A stretch of 26,990 nt of DNA. Source: Saccoglossus kowalevskii (Eukaryota; Hemichordata; Enteropneusta; Harrimaniidae). Below the pieces are notes generated by a model, which worked only from the letters and a program-made list of their open reading frames with translations, made no database searches and was not told where the DNA came from. The DNA lies in NCBI RefSeq assembly GCF_000003605.2, contig NW_003123424.1, positions 88,245 through 115,234 on the forward strand, in the 5' to 3' direction. Made by a program: the position numbers and the translations under genes. Positions 19,714 to 26,990 of this stretch are shown here, in pieces (the stretch's first letter is position 1; each line of letters starts with the position of its first letter).

Positions 19714-22276
19714 CGTAACATGTATTCAGTATTGGGCCTGTATTCCGCCTAATACTTGTAACATGTATTCAGTATTAGGCCTGTATTGCGTCTAATACAC
19801 GTAACATGTAATCAGTATTAGGCCTGTATTCCACCTAATACTCGTAACATGCATTCAGTATTAGGCCTGTATTCCGCCTAATACTCGTAACAAGCATTCA
19901 GTATTAGGCCTGTATTCCGCCTAATACTCGTAACATGTATTCAGTAATAGGCCCGTATTCCGTCCAATTCACATAACATGCAATCAGTATTAGGCCTGTA
20001 TTCCGCCTAATATACGTAACATGCATTCAGTATTAGGCCTGTATTCCGCCTAATACTCGTAACATGCATTCAGTATTAGGCCTGTATTCCGCCTAATACT
20101 CGTAACAAGCATTCAGTATTAGGCCTGTATTCCGCCTAATACTCGTAACATGTATTCAGTAATAGGCCCGTATTCCGTCCAATTCACATAACATGCAATC
20201 AGTATTAGGCCTGTATTCCGCCTAATACACGTAACATGCATTCAGTATTAGGCCTGTATTCTGCCTAATACTCGTAACATGCATTCAGTATTAGGCCTGT
20301 ATTCCGCCTAATACTCGTAACAAGCATTCAGTATTAGGCCTGTATTCCGCCTAATACTCGTAACATGTATTCAGTAATAGGCCCGTATTCCGTTCAATTC
20401 ACATAACATGCAATCAGTATTAGGCCTGTATTCCGCCTAATACACATAACATGTATTAAGTACTATGCATGTATTCCGTCTAATACACGTAACATGCATT
20501 CACTATTATGCCTGTATTCCGTCTAATACACGTAACATGCATTCAGTATTAGGCCTGTATTCCGCCCAATACACGTAACATGCATTCAGTATTAGGCCTG
20601 TATTCCACCTAATACTCGTAACATGCATTCAGTATTAGGCCTGTATTCCGCCTAATACACATAACATGTATTAAGTACTATGCCTGTATTCCGTCTAATA
20701 CACGTAACATGCATTCAGTATTAGGCCTGTATTCCGCCTAATACTCGTAACATGCATTCAGTATTAGGCCTGTATTCCGTCTAATACACGTAACATGCAT
20801 TCAGTATTAGGTCTGTATTCCGCCTAATACACGTAACATGCATTCAGTATTAGGCCTGTATTCCGTCCAATACACGTAACATGCATTCAGTATTAGGTCT
20901 GTATTCCGCCTAATACACGTAACATGCATTCAGTATTAGGCCTGTATTCCGTCTAATACACGTAACATGCATTCAGTATTAGGCCTGTATTCCGTCTAAT
21001 ACACGTAACATGTATTCAGTATTATGCCTGTATTCCGTCTAATACACGTAACATGCATTCAGTATTAGGCCTGTATTCCGCCTAATACACGTAACATGTA
21101 ATCAGTGTCAGGCCCGTATTCCGTCTAATACACATAACATGTATTCAGTATTAGGCCTGTATTCCGCCTAATACTCGTAACATGTATTCAGTAATAGGCC
21201 CGTATTCCGTCCAATACACATAACATGCAATCAGTATTAGGCATGCATTCCGCCTAATACACGTAACATGCATTCAGTATTAGACCTGTATTCTGTCTAA
21301 TACACGTAACATGTAATCAGTGTTAGGCCCGTATTCCGTCTAATACACGTAACATGTATTCAGTATTAGGTCTGTATTCCGCCTAATACACGTAACATGC
21401 ATTCAGTATTAGATCTGTATTCCGCCTAATACACGTAACATGCATTCAGTATTAGGCCTGTATTCCGTCTAATACACGTAACATGCATTCAGTATTAGGC
21501 CTGTATTCCGTCTAATACACGTAACATGCATTCAGTATTAGGTCTGTATTCCGCCTAATACACGTAACATTCATTCAGTATTAGGCCTGTATTCCGTCTA
21601 ATACACGTAACATGCATTCAGTATTAGGCCTGTATTCCGTCTAATACACGTAACATGCATTCAGTATTAGGCCTGTATTCCGTCTAATACACGTAACATG
21701 TATTCAGTATTATGCCTGTATTCCGTCTAATACACGTAACATGCATTTAGTATTAGGCCTGTATCCCGCCTAATACACGTAACATGTAATCAGTGTTAGG
21801 CCCGTGTTCCGTCTAATACACATAACATGTATTCAGTAATAGGCCCGTATTCCGTCCAATACACATAACATGCAATCAGTATTAGGCCTGTATTCCGCCT
21901 AATACACGTAACATGTAATCAGTGTTAGGCCCGTATTCCGTCTAATACACGTAACATGTATTCAGTATTAGACCTGTATTCCGTCCAATACACGTAACAT
22001 TTATTCAGTATTATCCCTGTATTCTGCCTAATACTCGTAACATGTATTCAGTAATAGGCCCGTATTCCGTCTAATACACGTAACATGCAATCAGTATTAG
22101 GCCTGTATTCCACCTAATACACGTAACATGTATTCAGTATTAGACCTGTATTCCGTCCAATACACGTAACATGTATTATCCCTGTATTCTGCCTAATACT
22201 CGTAACATGTATTCAGTAATAGGCCCGTATTCCGTCTAATACACGTAACATGCAATCAGTATTAGGCCTGTATTCA
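19714..22276. repeat. 43-bp satellite array, about 59 copies, with an internal inverted repeat per unit
   Basis: Units begin CGTAACATGCATTCAGTATT and continue through AGGCCTGTATTCCGCCTAAT. Within most units GTATTAGGC and GCCTAATAC form 9-bp inverted arms around a 9-nt loop (CTGTATTCC). Phase is kept over almost all of the 2.56 kb. Variant units recur at multiples of 43: AACAAGCATTCAG at 19891, 20106 and 20321 (215 apart, five units), and the ACATGTAATCAGTGT variant at 21094, 21309, 21782 and 21911. The last part contains a shortened unit near 22169. No protein frame spans it. Confidence 0.97.
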
Positions 22277-22944
22277 ATCTGAGACATGTAACATATACTA
22301 GTAATAAGAATAGGGCCTGTGATATATATTTAGTTTAAATAACGTAAAAAGTATCCATCAATTGACCCATATTGTGTATTCAGTTCAACAAAGCAGGTAA
22401 TATACATGGCTATGTAGATTCACATAACGTAATATACGACGGAGGTAGGTGTGATTGTGAGACGAACCCTAAATAAAAAATATTTATGAACACATTATGA
22501 ATTAGTTAATGCTGCACAATATCATATCATATCCTGATCATCACTGTGCAAAACAGTGAAACCTCAAAAAACACCAACCTAATTTAAATAGTACAAAGCA
22601 CTGGGTTATCTCGGTGACACGTGTGAGACTATCCAAAATCCAACATCAACGAAAATACTACTGACCAAATGTTTCACGACACGACCAACGATGTTTTTAT
22701 CCGAATTTCACTCCGTTCTCACATCTAACTAGTGAAACGCACATCAATATACCGCTGACATTTTGAGATTTACTAGTATGTCATAGTATGAAATGATTGA
22801 CACTGTCAGTGTAAGCTTACAAGTATCTCTACCAAGTGAACACGTGTTTATTGTTGTTCAACATATTGTGTTATGTCAAACACTTGTACATTTCATGACA
22901 TTCTGTTTACTTTGAGAATATGATTCGTCGACTATGAACCCTCG
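22277..22944. other. Intergenic, no gene seen
   Basis: The first about 150 bp still contain weak satellite-like words (GTATTCAG, GTAATATAC). The rest is unique-looking AT-rich sequence. Confidence 0.5.
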
Positions 22945-23650
22945 ATTCATTTGTGATTTGTTCTCGAACCTCCCTGTCAAAATTTGTAACTGCAGAAGTT
23001 AGTTTTGGGGAGTGCCTTTAACAGTGTTTATTTATAATCGTGCATACCCGCCCATAAACATCTAAAATGTTTTCATTTACCAAAAGATTGTCGCCTCTTT
23101 TGATGGTAACAACTGTGTCAACGAGACCCAAAGATAAATTGATATGCAATCTTGACAATTGTCATATGACGGTCGACGTCTCACGGACAGCGCTCTGTTT
23201 AATCAGTTCGTTGACAATTAAAAACGGATTATGCTGTGGTGCCAATGTACATTAATTACCGATGACGGCTGTCATTAGACAATGGTACGTCGTTCACATC
23301 AATTATATCTCCTCTACAAATGACATAACCTCTTGACTTGTCAAACATGGCACTTCAAATGTCCTCGTCATCGTATTATGTAAGCCTGTGCCAACTAAGC
23401 TCTGTATGGGGTCTAAGCATTGATATTCCCTTGATTTATGAAAGACACTTCTTTCTCGAGTGTCTTTAAATTTACATAGCTTTCTAGCTTCTAGTGTGGA
23501 TCGAAAGTATTGAGCTTTTTTTTTACATACTTGCGTGAAATCTCCACAAATTATTTTCTGGCCTGTGTTCATTTTTTTTGTTTTCATTTTTCTGTTAGAT
23601 AACATTTAAATTATGTGCATTTGATAATAACAGAAATGACGTCATTGTTG
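22945..23650. repeat. Segmental duplication, copy 1
   Basis: It begins ATTCATTTGTGATTTGTTCTC and ends just after the CRE-like palindrome TGACGTCA at 23638-23645. The best conserved part (about 23160-23400) matches copy 2 (about 24830-25070) almost base for base, apart from a few substitutions and one 7-9 bp indel near 23365. Short open frames in it are not conserved as proteins between the copies. It is either a tandem genomic duplication or two insertions of one unknown repeat family. Confidence 0.85.
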
Positions 23651-23872
23651 TTGAAACGTACATGCTGTACACCTATGGAACCCTAATTCTAGTAACATAG
23701 TACGTGTATTTCAGACTCTATTCATTTGTGATTTGTTCTCGGACCTCAACGTCAAAACTTGTAGCTGCAGAAGTTAGTTTTGGCATGGAACTATAAATTA
23801 TAGTATCATGGTTTTGGTTAGTACCTTGAGCTGTGTTTATTTATAATCGTGCAAACCCGACCATAACATCTA

Positions 23873-24763
23873 ATCAAACAAAGCTTAAGAACTCCCCTGT
23901 GCTGAGGTATTGAAGACACATTAAAAATTAATTCAAAATTACTTGTACATGAGATATTAATGGAAAAGCTGAAAACTAATTATGTAAATCAGATAACTAA
24001 TATGAACAGAACAAAAAAAATTATGAATTATTATGCTAACTGGAGAATTAATATGAACAAATTTTAAACCAAAATTAATTAGGCCTGTCTATTGTCCTAG
24101 AGCATTTATGTATCAAATTTTATTCAAATGTGATGATCAGTAATTGAGATATCAGTGTTAATTAATTATATTAATTACGTGATTAATGAGCATAAATATT
24201 TACCGAAAACTAATTGGGTCTCTGCATAGTTCTAAATTCATTGAAATGTGATGAGTACTCTTTAAAAGTGTCATTAAAATCAAATTCGTGGTTCATTATA
24301 TACAAGTGTAACATTATGCAAATTAGGTAATTAATATCCAATTAAAACTAATAAGGTCTCTGCATAGTCCTAGAAGATCTATGTACCAAGTGTCATTGAA
24401 ATGTGATGATTACTACTTGAAATATCAAAAGATGAAAATTATTAACTATTAATATTACCCTAAAAATTATCAGGTTTGTGCAGTGTCCTATGACATCTAT
24501 GTACCAAGTTTTATTGAAATGTGATTACTACTTGAGTTGTCAGTGGAAAAGCCAAAAATTGAATAATCATTATGCAAATTAGGTAATTAATATTGCACAG
24601 ATTTTTACCCAAAACTAATCAAATCTGCGCATTAGTTTGGAGCATCTATGCACGAAGTTTCATCAAAAATCAATGTATAGATATCAGTGGAACAGACACA
24701 CACAGACAGACACAAAAACTGCAAAGATTCCCTTTATGTGCTTCGCACACGGGAGTCAAAAAG
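23873..24763. mobile_element. Insertion in duplication copy 2, with degenerate ~140-bp internal repeats
   Basis: Copy 1 has no counterpart between ACATCTAA and the block leading to AAAGATTGTCGCC. The insert holds four or five degenerate modules of about 120-145 bp, each with words like GCAAATTAGGTAATTAATAT, CTCTGCATAGTCCTAGA, ATCTATGTACCAAGT and ATTGAAATGTGATGA. It ends with ACACACAGACAGACACAAAA and a small hairpin, TGTGCTTCGCACA (24738-24750). No coding capacity. It resembles non-autonomous repeats common in marine invertebrates; the family is not identified. Confidence 0.65.
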
Positions 24764-25072
24764 TTGTCATTGACCAAAAGATTGTCGCCTTATTTTGTGT
24801 CAACCCAAAGATTAAAAATAAAATTGATTTTCATATGACGGTCAACGTCTCACAGACAGCGCTCTGTTTAATCAGTTCGTTGACAATTAAAAACGGATTA
24901 TGCTGTGGTGCCAATGTACATTAATTACCGATGACGGCTGTCATTAGACAATGGTACGTCGTTCACATCAATTATATCTCCTCTACAAATGACATAACCT
25001 CTTGACTTGTCAAACATGGCACTTCAAATGTCTTCGTATTATGTAAGCCTGTGCCAACTAAGCTCTGTATGG

Positions 25073-25280
25073 AGTACATGGCTCTGCCACAGCTAAACAC
25101 CTTTAAGGCGTAATAGTGTGTTCTCATCTGTTTTACGCTGTCGTAACAATCACGTAATGGTTTTACCCCTGATAAACCCGGCAACTTCTAAACCCTCTAT
25201 ATGTCGGCGTAATGTGATCACACCCGTTCTTCACTTATGTCTGCGTAAAGGGACACAACACGGGAGATACGTTCATATGA
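25073..25280. other. Second segment present only in duplication copy 2
   Basis: Between CTCTGTATGG and the CACTTCT...AAGTGT hairpin, copy 1 has about 40 bp and copy 2 about 215 bp. The extra sequence contains GGCGTAAT twice (near 25108 and 25206) and no recognisable ends. It could be an insertion in copy 2 or a deletion in copy 1. Confidence 0.5.
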
Positions 25281-25341
25281 TTTACCAAACACTTCTCAAG
25301 TGTGTTTAAATTTAACTAATATAGGATTTTCATTTTACATA

Positions 25342-25588
25342 CTTAAAGAGCGGTAATCATCGCGCCACGCATGCGCGAGCTATATCCGTCCCATATAAAC
25401 AAAGATGGGGACTTTGTTGGGCAGATCATGGAGCTAGAAAGCTAGCTTCATGGGCAGATCAACGAGTACAATTAGTGCAAGTCGCGCCTGGACAAACTTC
25501 ATACTTGTGATTTGCATTGAATTGTAGGAAAACCGATGTTTATCAACACAAATATCGCACATGCGCAGCACGACTACCACCCTTTGAG
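25342..25588. mobile_element. 247-bp MITE-like insertion in duplication copy 2
   Basis: The left end CTTAAAGAGCGGTAATCAT and the inverted right end CTCAAAGGGTGGTAGTCGT match at most positions, the differences being transitions. Both are followed inward by a GCATGCGC or GCGCATG word. Copy 1 reads straight through this site (ACATACTT...ATCTCCACAAATT), giving a natural empty site. Inside lies a small hairpin, CATGGAGCTAG with CTAGCTTCATG, at about 25429-25453. No coding capacity; superfamily not assigned. Confidence 0.65.
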
Positions 25589-25702
25589 AACAATCTCCAC
25601 AAATTATTTTCTGGTCGGTGTTCAATCTTAATTTTCATATCTATTCTTTTGGCAGATAACGTTTAATTATGCATATTTAATATCTGAAATGACGTCATTG
25701 TA

Positions 25703-26990
25703 GAATGGTGAAAGTGGAAGAGGTAAAATCTGACAATGTAGCAGAGAAAAATACAAACTTAAATGTAATTCGTTGAACATAATGACCAGGAGAATACTTT
25801 AATTCACTGCTAACTAAACGCTACACAGATCAACAACCTGCAATGAATAGAGCATGTCTATTTCAATCAACTTGCTGACAACAAATCTGCAACTTGCAAC
25901 ATTGTATGGGGCAACTTTTGTTGTCAACAAAAATTGATCTGTTTATCATTGACATTTAGTATCGATGGAACCAAACGTGTTTGTGACGTCATTGATGATA
26001 CTGAATCATTCTCGCAATTCCATTTGAATGAGGTTCAAATACACAATAATGTAACTGCATTAAATTTGCATTCAATGTCAGCTTGACATGGGTCTAATTA
26101 TTTGGTACTAGAATAATGTTACCATACATGTAACAATGTCTACACAATTGTAGTAACAAAACACCAGCCATGTAAGATGCATTACCTACACATTTGCTCG
26201 CTAGTGAATGCATTGAATTTATTCTACTCGCATGCTGTTCCCAAATAATTATATTTCTCACCTGTCATTGTCTATATAGTCTTAATGTCATTGCAATGAC
26301 CCGTATACGGCTACAACACTGTAACTACATTTCATTTGCATAGCGTTATACTGGACAGGGTTATACTGGTGCTCAATAGCTTTTATAAACTATGGGAGAG
26401 ATGATAAATTAATAATTTCAACTCCCCTCTTTCACAAGAACAATACTTGCACGAAATTTATCCTGGTTATAACGTATTCAGTACACACAAATTCTACCCT
26501 ACCCACGAGAACGAGGCAAGTGTGGTGCTTTCATATATATTGTTACATTGGTAACAATTAGTATTGTCAAGGTACAATGACCTGGATAGTATTGACACAT
26601 TGTTAAGTTTTATTATATTAACCTTCTATTGTATGTTAATTAGGTTAAAGTTCACTGGGTCAATTATATAGTTAGTTTTGAAGCCTTCCCATCATGTTCG
26701 TTTCACACCCCAAGTAGAGTTGCAAATTTTACTTAACTTTTATTAAGGTTGTGCATATATTCATTTACCGGTATCATTGATTAAACAAAAACGAAAATTC
26801 AAAACATATTTCAGCAATTCCATTTACAATCGGTAACCTTCAGAGAAGAAGTGATTGTATTACCATCAAAGCAAACAATGCTGACAGCTGAGTACTCAAG
26901 GATACAATCAAGGACAGCTTAGCAGGACAGGATACAAACATATCACATATTATATGACCTCATAAAACCCACAATGCAATATGTAATCAT
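25703..26990. other. Intergenic, no gene seen
   Basis: AT-rich sequence to the end of the window. No exon with family resemblance, no tandem repeat and no clear mobile element was seen. Confidence 0.5.

Larger units (their letters stand above)
23720..25702. repeat. Segmental duplication, copy 2, enlarged by insertions
   Basis: It starts only about 70 bp after copy 1 and follows the same order of landmarks (TGCAGAAGTTAGTTTTGG, TTTATTTATAATCGTGCA, AAAGATTGTCGCC, the block at 24830-25070, CTCCACAAATTATTTTCTGG, and TGACGTCA at 25690-25697). It is nearly 1.3 kb longer. The extra length is explained by segments absent from copy 1: about 23873-24763, about 25073-25280 and 25342-25588. Confidence 0.85.

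Noticed and set aside
19714..22276. CRISPR-like array
   Set aside because: The repeats are directly adjacent with no unique spacers, and the context is a eukaryotic genome. It is a satellite.
24972..25184. Open frame ending in LTSQEVMSFVEEI, shared with the frame at 23303-23605
   Set aside because: The shared residues follow from the DNA duplication; frames diverge upstream through indels, and there is no sign of protein-level conservation.
26301..26310. CCGTATACGG palindrome
   Set aside because: A ten-base palindrome is expected by chance in a window of this size and nothing around it adds support.

Overview
The window is nuclear DNA of a non-vertebrate animal. It is AT-rich, with small GT-AG spliced exons, LINE debris, minisatellites and short inverted-repeat elements. 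There is no bacterial-type coding. A marine invertebrate (for example a hemichordate, lancelet or lophotrochozoan) fits the repeat landscape, but I cannot place it more precisely.

Only one gene is convincing. It is an SLC43-family (LAT3/LAT4-like) amino-acid transporter on the minus strand, running from the start codon at 13466 down to the stop at 3289. Eleven coding-exon positions can be delimited by GT-AG junctions with consistent phases, giving a 619- or 620-residue protein. Position 3 is occupied by two homologous alternatives, 8427-8550 and 8004-8130, both phase 2 in and phase 0 out. Exactly one of them must be used to keep frame. This looks like a mutually exclusive exon pair that swaps a membrane segment, and it is the most interesting signal here. 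A 5' untranslated exon and promoter probably lie upstream, with a candidate at 16825-17160.

Layout from left to right: the 3' end of a dead LINE (1-597); a 43-bp minisatellite of 10 copies (1079-1509); a long imperfect hairpin (2471-2645); the transporter gene (3289-13476) with repeat debris in its introns, including a SINE-like tail, a triplicated 74-bp unit and a CpG-rich patch bounded by inverted repeats; a 5' region with normal CpG content, an (AT)n tract and the candidate promoter (13.6-18 kb); a small TA-flanked MITE (18851-19033); a 2.6-kb, 43-bp-period array whose units carry a 9-bp inverted repeat (19714-22276), with degenerate ~23-bp ancestors at its left edge; and a tandem segmental duplication (22945-23650 and 23720-25702) whose second copy has taken several insertions. 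The last 1.3 kb holds nothing I recognise.

No RNA gene, CRISPR array or second protein-coding gene could be supported. Exon boundaries were read by eye from splice consensus and family similarity; they are not transcript-confirmed.
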